From contig NC_092567.1 in the NCBI RefSeq assembly GCF_037975245.1, forward strand, positions 21,302,376 to 21,366,375: a DNA stretch of 64,000 bases, in the 5' to 3' direction. The notes under the pieces are model-generated. The model was not told the DNA's origin and did not search any database. It worked only from the letters and a program-made list of their open reading frames with translations. A program made the translations under genes and the position numbers. Origin of the DNA: Apostichopus japonicus (Eukaryota > Echinodermata > Holothuroidea > Aspidochirotida > Stichopodidae). Shown piece by piece: positions 33,159 through 45,623 of this stretch (its first letter is position 1; each line of letters starts with the position of its first letter).

Positions 33159-36100
33159 CTGAACGAGAAGAAAAATAGAAAGCAACATGATACATTCTGT
33201 CCGGACAAGTTCAGTTGAGTCAAAGTATAATAAAATAATTAATAAAATACCCCCTTCCCCACCTACCCACTTTAAAGTTCCAAGAACATGAAATTTAATT
33301 GAAAGTTTTATGAAAATGGTGTTATATCCAGAAACAGTGTCACAATAGCTTCTACAACCAGACAGTCTAATTTCCTCTTCCCCACCCCCTCACTCCTTCC
33401 CCCTCACCCAATTACATTTCCAACATGATCTATACAGGATGTTTTTGGAGAAGGACTTTGGAAGTGTTAAAGGGTGTCCTGGCATAGAAGAAATACACAA
33501 AAGGTGTCAAAAATGGTTTTGGCATTCGCTAATCCTTGCTCTTTACCAGCGAGGAGTCGTCAGTCCACAAAAATATATATTGATAGACAACCATCCCTAA
33601 CCACAAATATATTATGATAGGCAACCCTCCCTAACCATGTTGACTCACCTTACAAAGACTTTTCTATTTTTCTGATCAATTTTAACCTTGGCCATCTTTG
33701 ACTTGACCACTGCAAAGGAAAGAAAATGGAGATTTGATTCTTTAAAAATAAATGATCAGTTAGCTAGTAGGGATAGCAAAATAATTTCATTCTATGAAAA
33801 GATAATTCATTCACTGACATCAACATGCATATTGACTTGAGTGGCTTGGTTGCATTTCCAAAGTTCTCGTCATATGTATAAAAAAAGTTCAGAAAATATG
33901 TGAGTTTACATATCTTACTCGCAGTGATTATGCAGGGCCTGAAGTTAGAATTGCCATTTTCGTAAATAAATGGCCTTCACCATAAAATCATTCATTAACT
34001 ACCATATGGAAATGTCTAACAGACAAATGTCAGCAAAATTAGTGACATTTTCAAAGTTTATGGTATTGTATTTATGTTACATCTCTTCTTTTTCTCCTTT
34101 AGGGAAGACAGCAATGGTAAGAATAATCATCCAAATTTATTCAGAAGTATTTTTAAAGACAAACTAACTTTGGAGAGATTAAATTCCTTTTTTTTTTGTC
34201 ACAAGAATCAATTGTCTTTTCAAAAAGCATCCAAATTTGCAATGGCTTACACTTTCAATTTTTAAACAGAATCTACATTGTCAATGATTTGTAATTTTTT
34301 TTTTTTTGGACCTTGTTCATAATTTGCTCCTTCTTTTGTCAAAGATGCAAAAGTCTGCACAAAGTATCCAAATTCTTCTAAGGAACTGAAAACTGCAAAG
34401 AGATGAGTTATGATGAAGTAGCATTAAAGATCAATGATCAGTCAAGGTCTTAAAGGCATTGAAGACTCGCCCCAAACCACGTGCCACGCTCTGAAAAAGT
34501 TAACTATCTGCTGCTTGCAAGTGACGTTTTGTTCGTGTCGCTACAAAATGCAGACAGTAATGAAACGTGATACCATAATTGTTATCTTTAGCTGGACCTG
34601 AGATGTCCATCGCTGTATCGTTTGTATACGGTGCTGTGGGTATTGACCGCAGCTGTATGTACCGACTGTACACTAGTGTCTAATTACCAACGGTAGCAAG
34701 CTGTGTGTGTATTTTCTGGGATCAATGGTGGTGTCTAACACTTCTGTTACACCTCATTAGAAACTAGGTCAAATTACCGGCATTAGACGTTTCTTTTTGC
34801 GCAAGTCTTCACACCCTTTAACAAAAAGAAGCACCGACACCTACAGTCAAACAGACTCTTTTACCTTCGATAATAAAGTTCTCCACTTCTTCCTCCGTTA
34901 TCTTCAGTGTCTGGATGATCTGATCGAAGCTGATCTCCTTCTGATCCACGGCGATGCCCATGAAAGTCAGGATTCTCATTTTACGTAAAGTCTCTTCCTG
35001 ATTCAACGCTAGAAATAAGGGATAAGGATGCCAAAACACACATTGCATTAATGGGAAACAAAGTAGATCAATTGGATGACTAATTCATGTTCATGTGGTG
35101 AAAACAATCTAGCAAAATGCCTAAATTAAAAAAAATGTAAAAACACTTCTTTCGTAAAATAATGCCTGCCCTACCATTTGTATATTTATTTGGAAAGGAG
35201 TGTGAAAGAAAATGAATGGTTACAAAACCAAGAAATGACTAGGTACACCCCCTTTTTTATTTTCAACACAACACTTGTTAGCTTAACATCCTCATGGTAG
35301 TCATTTATTATTCATAACCCTCAAAGAATGTTGCCTCTGCTTACCTAAGGACTGGATAAAATCTCTGTTGGTGTTGTAAAAGTCTTGGTACATTTCAAGG
35401 TTACCGGAAACAAATATGGTGAGAAGCTAGAACGAGATCAGAAGATGAGAATTGAGAGACTTTGGAAAACATCTAATGATTCAAGATCAAACCAAAGCAC
35501 ACTGATGCAAGAATCCATGATGAGGGAGAGAAGACACGTAACGATAACGATGAAGAAATCGACCAAATGTAAACAACAGACAAGTACTGTCCTGTATATC
35601 ACACGCTATCCCGTTGCTGCTATGTGAGTGTGTGACGATATAATTTATGTCAAATTTCATTCTTTACACAAAGACGCATTCCTTTTAATGCTATGTGACG
35701 ACATAAATATATATAATTTTATTAATACTTTAAGTGCCGAATTTTTTTACCCGTCTCAATTTTTATGATTTTGTACTTTAGCGGCGATGAATTTTTAAAG
35801 ACAAAAATGTCATATCCCTCGGGCATCACTAGTCATTCACAAAGAATAACCCCCCTTCACCCCCTTCCCTTCACCAGGGTTTGTACAAACATTTGCTCTC
35901 AGTGTGTGCTACAGCAAGCCTACATTGAGATACTATTTTCCTTTACCTCGTGTATCCTTTCTCCTTCCAAAAATTTGACCGGTCTCAGGGTGAGTAAATG
36001 GTCAAAGAGGTACACGTTGGGGTCAGCGAGAGCATTCTCGATACACCTGTGTGCCTCGTCTCTGGCCTGTGATGCATTATCCTCTGTGTAAGTCCCTAGT

Positions 36101-39100
36101 AACTCCACCATGACTTTGCTTGCCTCCTCACTATAGTTGATAAACAAAACAATTATGATAGATACTTAAAAACTAGAGATAGTGTCAACATCGTTTTATC
36201 ACTCAAGTTGGGCTTTTTTCCCCCTTTAATCCAGTGATCTGTTAGGAAACTACATGACAGACGCTACATAAGTTTAGTCTAGTAGTTCCCAAGAGTTTTG
36301 AAACCAACAGAAACTCATTTGAAACCCTATCCATGTGATGATCGTGAATGAACACCACCTGCTAATATCGGGCTGTTTCCTTTTGACGAGTGATCATAGA
36401 ATTACAATGAATGTGTTGAATTGTTGCACCTATTACAAATTCGAGCCTGAAAAAGTGCAGAGAAGTCTAAAAATTGGAACACCACCATGGTATCCACTGT
36501 ACAAAAAAAAATCTTCTAACTAGTCAAGCTAAGAGACAATAGCTTTTTTTCTTTCTTTTCAAAAATAGCAAATGTGCCCTAATGGCAAATAAAATGTGCC
36601 CCTTTGATGGAGAACTGTCTTTTGGATATCTTAAGCCTTTGTTAATTTTAATATTTCATTTTAATTATTCATGTGCACCATAATAGTATTGATAGCATAC
36701 TAACACATCATATATATATTTAAGTGATATGGCCAGTGTGTATCGGTTGATAGCGTAACAAGTGGTGGTTGTGGAATGAGAAAGTGCCCCTCTGATGTTG
36801 TGCCTGCCCCCCCCCCACTTTTTGGAAGCTTCCTACCCCCCTGAGTACACACATGATGCTAAGTTTACCACTGTTGTCCACAACACATACTGACAACTGT
36901 TCAACTGGTTCTCACCTTAGTTTACTTTCTTTGAGAGCTTCATATAACAAACTTAACAGGTTACATATCTTGTCTTGGTCCAGTTGCCAAAGTTTTATCC
37001 AGTCTCTCACCTTTAAAAATGAGAAGAAAAAAAAAATCTGTGAATAATGCATTAAAATGGAGAAGTGGGAAATGACCTGGATTACAAAGTGCAGAAAATA
37101 ATTTACATGGTACTGCATTGCAAAGTGCTACAGTGCAAAATGTTCAATTTCCTTTATTAGTGCAATGATGTATAGTAATTTTTGTACACAGGAATCATAG
37201 TATAATGTCAGAGACAAAATTCAGAGCCTTCAGAACTGGTACAAAAAAAGTTTGAAGACTAAATAATTCCCTGTAGTGATTTATATTTTTCAATTTCAAT
37301 CTAAATTTCTCTATGATTACAAGATATAAGAGGAGATTATAAACATTGTCACTGGTTAATCACACTGAACCAGACTAGAACACCCTCAAGAGTGGTTCAC
37401 TGCCCTGCACATCGCTTGTCGAAATTTCCTTGAAATATGTGCAATGTTCAAATATACCAGAATCATACAGCATTCTATGCATTTGTAACTCGGTTCATAT
37501 AAATTAATCTTTTGACACGAACAAATTACAAATCCTTACATATGTAAGAAGAAGAATTTAGCTTCCAAGGTCATCAGTGTTGGGTGTCAAATTTTGGTAC
37601 GCTCAAAATTTCAAACATTTTAAAAAGTGCTTTGAGGAGTGTCAAAATCAGGTAACAACAAATCTCCAGATGGGAAAGGCTAGATCCAAGTTCAGACCTT
37701 GCACATTGCCCAAGGTAGGTAGGTATAAAGAGAATTTTTTTAAATCCAGTCTGGACCTTTTGTTACAATTTATGTTTCTACTGCTACTGCTCTCCAAAGA
37801 AAATAAATGTAAGAGCCCCTGGTCCAGATTGTTTACCTGATCTAGTTCCGTTTGCATTAGTTCGCACGATTTTGCTTGAGCAGCCACCTGAAGCATGCAA
37901 CAATAGACGATGTAAGACAAAGCATTCTGTTCTCCCACACCATGGAATAAGCTGCTCAGTCTGTGAATATTAAGGAAAATGGATTAAAAATTAGTCATTG
38001 ATCATTAAACATATATGGATATTGCTGCTCCAAACCCTAAAATGTTGCTTTCGTAGGGACAGTGCCAGTTTACAGATGGGTCAATCCATGCCAAATCAAC
38101 AGTGGCCTCCACGTCGACCCTCTCAGAATCGCCTGAAATTGATATGGTGTCTTGCCATATGTCTCAAAGGATGAAATTGGGCAAAAAAAAAATTAAAAAA
38201 ATTTTCGTTGCTAAGATACGGCCCCGCCTAGCAACCAAATCCAGATTGCATTTTAAGAGCCCTTAATTTGTGTCAAGTTTGGAGGCTTTTTTTGCATAAA
38301 TGTTTAGTATTTTATGTCTAATATTGCAGATATTGTGGAAGATATGTGGCCAGTCTTCGAATTTAGCTAATTTTGAGGAAAATTTACGGTCTCAATTTTT
38401 CGTAACAAGTAATTAAAATGGCAGAAAATGAGATAGGGGTCTTTCCTGGCCCTACTTTGAGTGTGCTCTATATTCACAAGCAGAGGCATGTTTGAGTTTT
38501 AATTTCCATAGGATCCTTGTCCAGTGGTAGTTGTACGGGAAAAGTGCAAAAAAAAAGTCAAGCGGGTCGTACGTTTTACGAACAGCGCCCTCAAACTTAA
38601 GAAATCTCACTTCTGGCCCTAATTGGGGGTCCATTTTGGGCCTGTGGGTATTTTTTTTTTTTTTTTTAAATAGCATTTTTCAGGAGCATATTGACCCTAT
38701 TTTTAAAAACTCAAGTCAAAAAGTTGTGTATTTTGTGTTTTCTACTCAAATTTACGACTCGAAAATTGCAAAAATCACTTCGTTCATATGTATGAAAATG
38801 CTTGCACAAGCCGATTTGAGTAATTCAAATGACAACAACTTCTTAGCATTAGCATACAGGTGCTTAACAATTAAGAGGGTGGTCCACTAGCATAAGGACT
38901 ACACATAAACTGCATTTTCGGGTCATATGCCCAACGATGCCTGTGAACAGCGCCCTCAAACATCACATTTTACCAATATTTTGGGCTATTTTGGACATTT
39001 CAAGGTCAAATTTGGTCACAATTAAAAGTTTTATTTTCGGTTTTTAATACAAAATTAATAAGATATGTATAGTTATGATGCACAGAATGAGCTAAATCAT

Positions 39101-42100
39101 CTTTTATATTAGTTATTAATGCTCTGATGAGCAGCTTAAAGTGGCGTATATATGAGAGTTACATCAGCTCTACAGAAACATGCGTGCGAGGGCAAACAGT
39201 GGTAACATTGTATCTTCATTCAAAGAGATGTTAAACAATATTAGAAATTATTGAAATGTATTTATTAAAAGAGTTCTGTCTAATACTCTTTGACTCCCTC
39301 TCACCCCCACCCCCCCCCCCCAACACCCTCCCCATAGTGCACTATGCAGATTTGTATACATACAGTATGTGACTGACTTTTACTGCACAGAGACTGCATA
39401 AACATGCATATACTGAATGTTTTGGTATGGTAATCTTCTGCTTCAAATTGTCTGTATGCATGTAACCCACCCCTCCCACCCACATCCTCTACCCAACCCT
39501 ATATCAGAATAGAAAATGAATGTAAACCAGTGCATACAGTGTGCACTATATATGTGTGTACATGTTCTGTACAGTGTTATTTTACACCAAGTACTATTTA
39601 AATACACTGTCCAAAATCATGTACAGTATACACACTGTACATGTATGTACTGGTGAAAAATTCCTTTTAAAATATTAAAAGTCTTTTAATTTAGTGAATT
39701 AGCAAATGCATACACTTCATTGCAAATATTTAAAAAGACATTGAAATATGCACTATGCAGTGTGCACTATATATGTGTGTACATGTTCAGTACAGTGTTA
39801 TTTTTCACCAAGCACTTTTAAATAAACACTGTCCAAAATCATGTACAGTATACACACTGCACATTTATGTACTGGTTAAACATTCCTTATAAATTGTTAA
39901 AAGTCTTTTAATTGATTGAATTAGCAAAAGCATATAATACACTTCAAATATTTAAAATGACATTGATATATATGCACAGTATTGAATGGAATGACCAGTA
40001 CACAGTGTGTACTGTACAGTACATGATTGTGGACAGTGTATTTATTTGCTTGGTGTAAAATAACACTGTACTGAACATGTACACACATATATAGTGCACA
40101 CTGTACGCACTGGTTCACAATTTTCTATTCTGATATAGGGCTGGGTTGAGGATGTGGGTGGGAGGGGTGGGTTACATGCATACAGACAATTTGAAGCAGA
40201 AGATTACCATACCAAATAATTCAGTATACCTTGAATGCATGTTTATGCAGTCTCTATGCAGTAAAAGTCAGTCACATACTGTATGTATACAAATCTGCAT
40301 AGTGCACTATGGGGAGGGTGCTGGGGGGGGGGGGGTGTGGGTGAGAGGGAGTCAAAGAGTGTTAGACAGAACTCTTTTAATAAATACATTTCAATAATTT
40401 CTAATATTGTTTAACATCTCTTTGAATGAAGATACAATGTTACCACTGTTTGCCCTCGCAAGCATGTTTCTGTAGAGCTGATGTAACTCTCATATATACG
40501 CCACTTTAAGCTGCTCATCAGAGCATTAATAACTAATATTAAAGATGTTTTAGCTCATTCTTTGCATCATAACTATACATATCTTACTAGTTTTGTATTA
40601 AAAACCAAAAAAAAAAACTTTTAATTGTGACCAAATTTGACCTTGAAATGTCCAAAATAGCCCAAAATATTGGTAAAATGTGATGTTTGAGGGCGCTGTT
40701 CACAGGCATCGTTGGGCATATGACCCTGAAAATGCAGTTTATTTGTAGTCCTTATGCTAGTGGACCACCCTCCTAATTGTTAAGCACCTGTATGCTAATG
40801 CTAAGAAGTTGTTGTCATTTGAATTACTCAAATCGGCTTGTGCAAGCATTTTCATACATATGAACGAAGTGATTTTTGCAATTTTCGAGTCGTAAATTTG
40901 AGTAGAAAACACAAAATACACAACTTTTTGACTTGAGTTTTTAAAAATAGGGTCAATATGCTCCTGAAAAATGCTATTTAAAAAAAAAAAAAAAAATACC
41001 CACAGGCCCAAAATGGACCCCCAATTAGGGCCAGAAGTGAGATTTCTTAAGTTTGAGGGCGCTGTTCGTAAAACGTACGACCCGCTTGACTTTTTTTTTG
41101 CACTTTTCCCGTACAACTACCACTGGACAAGGATCCTATGGAAATTAAAACTCAAACATGCCTCTGCTTGTGAATATAGAGCACACTCAAAGTAGGGCCA
41201 GAAAAGACCCCTATCTCATTTTCTGCCATTTTAATTACTTGTTACGAAAAATTGAGACCGTAAATTTTCCTCAAAATTAGCTAAATTCGAAGACTGGCCA
41301 CATGTCTTCCACAATATCTGCAATATTAGACATAAAATACTAAACATTTATGCAAAAAAAGCCTCCAAACTTGACACAAATTAAGGGCTCTTAAAATGCA
41401 ATCTGGATTTGGTTGCTAGGCGGGGCCGTATCTTAGCAACGAAAAATTTTTAAATTTTTTTTTTGCCCAATTTCATCCTTTGAGACATATGGCAAGACAC
41501 CATATCAATTTCAGGCGATTCTGAGAGGGTCGACGTGGAATCGACCCAAAAATCTGTTGATTTGGCATGGATTGACCCAGATAAAGAAAGTGTCTTGCTT
41601 GAATCAAAATGTAATTTGTATTTTGAGTAAAGTACAGTAGGTTGGATAGACTTGCCTGAATCTGCCAACCCAACCCAGAAACAGCTTCTTTTTTTTCTTT
41701 TTTTCTTATTTTGTACTCACATTTTGAGCCTGAGGTCACACATCTGGCCTTCTGCTGCAGCTACTAGGTGGTCACTGACTTTCGGAACTAAGATGCTCAT
41801 ATCCTCCACAGGCAGGTAAATTAGCAATGAGAGGATGCTGTTGAAAAGAGCCTCGATATCTGGAGCGTTAAAGATCACAGAGGGGGGAAAAATTGGATTG
41901 ATAGTCAATTATGGCTATAAAAAAAACATGTAAAATGAAATATCATTGAAAGTTCAATCATTGAAACCATCAAATATTTGAAAGAAAATTTCTACTAGCA
42001 AAATAATATGTTTGATAAGATTCAATTTAGCTCAGACATAGAAGTGGTGTCAGAATCAAGTTGTGAAATAAAAGTCTTATCATAATTGTCAGTTACAAGT

Positions 42101-43209
42101 GCACCAGCCAAAGGGAGACCCCTGCCACCCCACCCCCTTCCCAACCCCACCTTATCCTTCCCTTGGAGGATGAAGATCAGATGGATATTGCCATTCTACA
42201 TCCATGAAGCTGCAAATCACAACCCTGGATGACTGGTAAAAAAATCAATTAATTTTTTTATCATGAAAAGTGACAACTGCACTTATCTTGGCCTTGTTAT
42301 GGCTGTTGAGAAGGGGCAGGTGGAGGGGGGAGGGGATTGTGATGGATACATTGAAGTTTTTTTTGACAATACTGTACCTTGTTCTTCATCGTTTTTCCAC
42401 ACTATTCCTACTGCCTGAAGTATCTCATAGAGGTCCTCTTGGATGCCTTTTTCTGACAAAGTTTCACCTATGTTTGCACCTTGTGACTTCAGGTAAGATT
42501 TAATCTCACCAGCCTGAGATATGGAAAGTAGGACAATGATAATACAATGTGATGGGACCATATACTAAACAGTGAAAGAATAGGCCTAGTATTTCTTGAA
42601 AGGCTGTAGGCCTAGGGCCCATGTCAAAAGGTAGCTTCCTATTTCCCTTTGTTTGCTTCATGGTCATGTGGCTTGCAAAAAGGAAGCTGGATCAAATATC
42701 ATGAGGTGAAGCCAGTGAGCCTAGGCTAGCCTAATGTTAGAGTTGCAGAAGAGCAAGGTAGCCAATTTGCAAGGTACCTAGCCTAGTAAAGTAGTACTTG
42801 GCTAGTAATAGTAATTTAGTAATATAGGCCTAGCGACTTACTGTAGAGTGTAGGCCTAACTATTAGTGTTACAGTTATACTGGCCGGCGATCCTTAAGAC
42901 ATGAAATATTTGTTCTGTTAGGCTTAAGTGTTACTGTTAATAACTATAGCAAGTCATGCAGGGATAGTAGAATTGTGGTGTATCATATAGCTTAACCCTT
43001 GCAATCTGAGTGCATATAGCCTACCGTTGTGAAGGCTAAGTAGCATACTGTGTGACTAAATGTACAACAGCTGCTACGGTACGATTCCCCTAACGTTAGC
43101 ATAGCACAGCCTAAATGAGTGAGTTGTGGTTGAACCGTGCTCTATTTCACACCATCAAGAAACTTACCTGTTCAGTTTCCTGCAGGGAAATGAATGTTGT
43201 AAAGTTCAT
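33023..43209 (-). CDS. EIF3M: Eukaryotic translation initiation factor 3 subunit M, complete, 10 coding exons
   Basis: eIF3m is a PCI-domain subunit of the eIF3 complex, which recruits the 40S ribosome and mRNA in the cytoplasm. Minus-strand exons in order: 43209-43168, 42513-42378, 41859-41721, 37960-37837, 37010-36916, 36130-35947, 35426-35345, 35008-34865, 33709-33649, 33158-33023; GT-AG throughout with matching phases, giving 380 residues (human 374). The N-terminal helical repeats start [34 protein letters not shown] and [16 protein letters not shown] are nearly identical to human. The PCI domain (about 180-345) ends [13 protein letters not shown], and the C-terminus is a short helical tail. 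Intron 3 holds a 3.5-kb palindrome and intron 8 a TTAA MITE only 43 bases from the exon 8 donor. The gene is head-to-head with the liprin-alpha gene. Confidence 0.97.
33649..33709 (-). CDS. EIF3M: EIF3M exon 9: PCI winged-helix end
   Basis: Residues 316-336; acceptor CTTTGCAG, donor [27 protein letters not shown] aligns with human RTKMVYCKIDQTQRKVVV. Confidence 0.94.
34450..34821 (-). mobile_element. MITE with TTAA ends, copy 2, in EIF3M intron 8
   Basis: A 372-bp element bounded by TTAA at both sides (34450-34453 and 34818-34821). Its ends are TTAAAGGCATTGAAGACT and the complement of TTAAAGGGTGTGAAGACT. It is inverted relative to the copy at 5165-5513 and clearly related along its whole length. 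It starts 43 bases from the EIF3M exon 8 donor. Confidence 0.8.
34865..35008 (-). CDS. EIF3M: EIF3M exon 8: PCI core
   Basis: Residues 268-316; acceptor TATTTCTAG, donor [29 protein letters not shown] is nearly identical to human MRLLTFMGMAVENKEISFDT. Confidence 0.97.
35345..35426 (-). CDS. EIF3M: EIF3M exon 7
   Basis: Residues 241-268; acceptor GTTCTAG, donor [29 protein letters not shown] matches human LLTIFVSAKLASYVKFYQNN. Confidence 0.95.
35947..36130 (-). CDS. EIF3M: EIF3M exon 6: PCI domain start
   Basis: Residues 179-240; acceptor AACTATAG, donor GAGGTAAAG. It holds the most conserved block of the protein, [20 protein letters not shown] and [20 protein letters not shown]. Confidence 0.98.
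36916..37010 (-). CDS. EIF3M: EIF3M exon 5
   Basis: Residues 148-179; acceptor TTTTTAAAG (poor pyrimidine tract), donor [19 protein letters not shown] and [13 protein letters not shown] match human VRKWISDWNL and LLRLLYEALVDCK. Confidence 0.95.
37168..37275 (+). repeat. Dispersed repeat copy (family of 3744-4170)
   Basis: TTTTTGTACACAGGAATCAT, AATTCAGAGCCTTCAGAACT and TTTGAAGACTAAATAATTCC match the tandem unit near 4 kb, including its right-hand border. It lies in EIF3M intron 4. Confidence 0.6.
37837..37960 (-). CDS. EIF3M: EIF3M exon 4
   Basis: Residues 106-147; acceptor ATTCACAG, donor [29 protein letters not shown] matches human SNLFHGMDKNTPVRYTVYCS; it ends TELDQ as in human. Confidence 0.96.
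38078..41578. mobile_element. 3.5-kb near-perfect palindrome, probable foldback transposon in EIF3M intron 3
   Basis: The left arm (38078 to about 39653) and right arm (about 39995 to 41578) are inverted copies of roughly 1.58 kb each around a spacer of about 340 bp. Outer ends read GGGTCAATCCATGCCAAATC and its complement. AGAT directly precedes the left end (38074-38077) and directly follows the right end (41579-41582), a possible 4-bp target duplication. The same 119-codon frame occurs in both arms (38531-38890 plus; 41116-40757 minus) with a single residue changed, showing very low divergence. No transposase was recognised. Sea urchin TU elements are a known echinoderm example of long-inverted-repeat transposons, but relationship is not shown here. 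Confidence 0.85.
39525..39985 (+). repeat. Tandem duplication of about 220 bp at the palindrome centre
   Basis: The block with GTGCACTATATATGTGTGTA and ATCATGTACAGTATACACAC near 39540-39640 recurs near 39757-39870. Both copies continue into AGTCTTTTAATT and AGCAAA words. A third copy is inverted at the start of the right arm (about 39995-40115). Confidence 0.75.
41721..41859 (-). CDS. EIF3M: EIF3M exon 3
   Basis: Residues 60-106; acceptor CGCTCCAG, donor [29 protein letters not shown] corresponds to human DVESVMNSVVSLLLILEPDK. Confidence 0.94.
42378..42513 (-). CDS. EIF3M: EIF3M exon 2
   Basis: Residues 15-60; acceptor ATCTCAG, donor [29 protein letters not shown] aligns with human AELRAYLKSKGAEISEENSE. 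Confidence 0.95.
43168..43209 (-). CDS. EIF3M: EIF3M exon 1
   Basis: Residues 1-14 ([14 protein letters not shown]), matching human MSVPAFIDISEEDQ; donor CAGGTAAGT; phase 0. No other Met in this frame is nearby. Confidence 0.92.
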
Positions 43210-44561
43210 GTTGATTTTAATGTATTGATGGTATTCTCTGGGGCAAAATATTGTTTGGTTAGTTTAGACTAGTTTAATTCGTGCCAAAGTTACAGATAGA
43301 CACATGCTTTAACAGGTAACTTACAGTATCCTAAAGGCAAAAAAATATCTTGGGGTAAAACATGGTGATAAATCAGGTTTACTTGATATCATATATTTTA
43401 ATATATATTTAAAATTAACGTAGAAGATAACTTTATTTTGTGGATATTAAAATTTTGGAAAGTTTATAAATATTTTTTGCAAAGGCGATTACTCGATTTC
43501 AGGATATGAGCATCTACAACTTGACTGACGAAGAGCCACTGTGGTCGTAATTATGTTTTGACATAGCGCCACTATTTCGTCGCCCATCCAACCATTCACA
43601 GATATAAAGATTTGTTCAACCAGCATAGGGAGGTTCAATTTAAACATACCCCGTTCCTCTCCAGGAACCGCTTTTGTGATCAAGTAACTATCTTTCTTCT
43701 TGTAGTCAGCAAGGGCGAGTCACAATGGGAATAACTTGACTCTACTGTCACTTAGTAAATCGACCCAACGTATACGGCCTCAAACCAAAACAGGGGACTC
43801 CGACAGTCAATTGAATTGACCATATGCGTCTTCTTTTTTGAAGTAAACATGTCATTGTGTACAACAAATCAAGAACCGTTCCGTTATACGTAGACTCCAT
43901 GTTATGTTTTCTGTGAACACTGAGGCTAGGGATGCAAATTTATAGATGTCGTGCGACATTGAATTGTAATGACTTGCTAATAAAGTAAATTCGTCACCTT
44001 CACGTTCGCCAGAAAAACTTAGATAAAAAATGACCAATTGACATATGCTACCCCCCCCCCCCCCTCCCCATATCATATGATGGAATGCACGGACGCCGAG
44101 AACCAAGTCAGGGCCGGTGAAAGATAACGTCATCGGGCTCCCGTATTCGAAGTCTTCGCTTTTCCAGAAATAGCATATATTATGAAGATTGGAATTTACT
44201 ATTCTTTAAGACATATTTCACCGGGTATACCATAATAACCATATACCCTGGGAATGTGTCCCCTCTGAAGGTGGTGAAACATTAGCATGGTACTGCCCCA
44301 ACCCATATGCCTATTTTCCTTGGGCAAGGCTTCCCGGGTTCACCCAGGAATTTCTGAATCGTCTTAAGTACCTTCAGTCCTCCTGATATTTATAGTTATG
44401 AGTATTTCATTTAATAAGGGCCCACTCTTCGACATCCAAGCATCAACAATAGTAGTTATGACAGAGAACATGCCAGAAATGTCACTTTAGTAATCAGTAA
44501 ATCCGTTCAGGAACTTTTCTCAATAATGGTTGGGCGGACGTCACTACTGTAATTGTATGGT

Positions 44562-44850
44562 CAGTGGCGTAGCAAAGTGAAACCTGGCCCAGGTACAGAA
44601 ATAGATTTGTTTATATTTGGCACCGTCTAACCGTCCAGATGTTGCACTCGGCTTGGGCTTTCCCTGATTAGGGCAATGTTTCGATCCTTTAAATTCCCAA
44701 TTTGTTTAGTATAGGGAGAAAAATTCAAGAACTGTATTAATTGAACAGTATTTAAGACAAATTAATAAATCAAATCTTCTAATTTTAAAACTTTTTTCTT
44801 CCGATTGGTGGTCATATTTTTCGGTCCTTGACACCGAACCCCCCTGGGGC
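44562..44850 (+). mobile_element. Possible hAT-like element, left end only
   Basis: CAGTGGCGTAGCAAAGTGAA resembles the inverted-repeat end CAGTGGCGTAGGAA of the complete element at 45624-45992. No matching right end was found; the right limit is a guess at the C-rich block CCCCCCTGGGGCC. Confidence 0.3.
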
Positions 44851-45623
44851 CTAGTTGAACAACTGGGTATATCGTACCTATTGTTTATGATGGGCCTACA
44901 TCTAACTCTAAACGGATGCAGTCAGTATAGTACTACAGTAATGTGTAATAAGTCTTGGACCCTGAACATGCCTGTTAATCTACCAAGCCTGGTCCTTGGA
45001 AATGCAATTATTGGTGCGTTACTTGTACGAAGAACAAATAATATTAATTTGGCACTCAGTAATATAGGGCGGCTTGACAGGAAAATGGCGACTTGCAAAC
45101 ATTTATTGTACTTCAGCTTTAGGGATTTTAAGAGGATTGGATGCATTCTGTTAGCGCTCTGAATCGAATCATGTTGTCTTGTTCACGTACTTATTGTCCT
45201 GTTGAAATTCGTATCCAATTTCGAGATGCTTTGTTTTTCCTTATTTTGTTACTTTATTCTTATGACTTTGGATTGGATAGGGTTCCAACTTATATCTCAC
45301 AATAAGCCAATGGCGTAGCGTTTATATTCATAATTAGATATACATCCCAATTTTGAAGTAGAAATTTAGAAAAGTTTGAAACCACAGTTGTTTTGCATCA
45401 TTTTCTGTGCCAATTGCAAAGCATGTCAACGTCAAATGTAACTGTTATCTCGAAAGTGGTACATAGGATTCAAATGCAAATTTCAGCAGGATGCTTAGAA
45501 TTGCAAGCTTCTCTTTCGTCCTCTATAGACTATTATCATTTGAAGGCAGCTATAATAAATCGAATTATTTAAAGAATATTATAGTTTTACTTGATTTGAG
45601 TAACGTGTTGAAATCATTTGACT

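Noticed and set aside
40757-41116. 119-codon frame as a host gene
   Set aside because: It is the mirror copy of the frame at 38531-38890, contains a homopolymer-encoded Phe run, and lies in a palindrome within an intron. No family resemblance.
43489-43683. 64-codon minus-strand frame upstream of the EIF3M start
   Set aside because: Looks composition-wise plausible, but there is no family match, and it would need to splice into EIF3M against the good start at 43209; more likely part of the promoter or 5' untranslated region.
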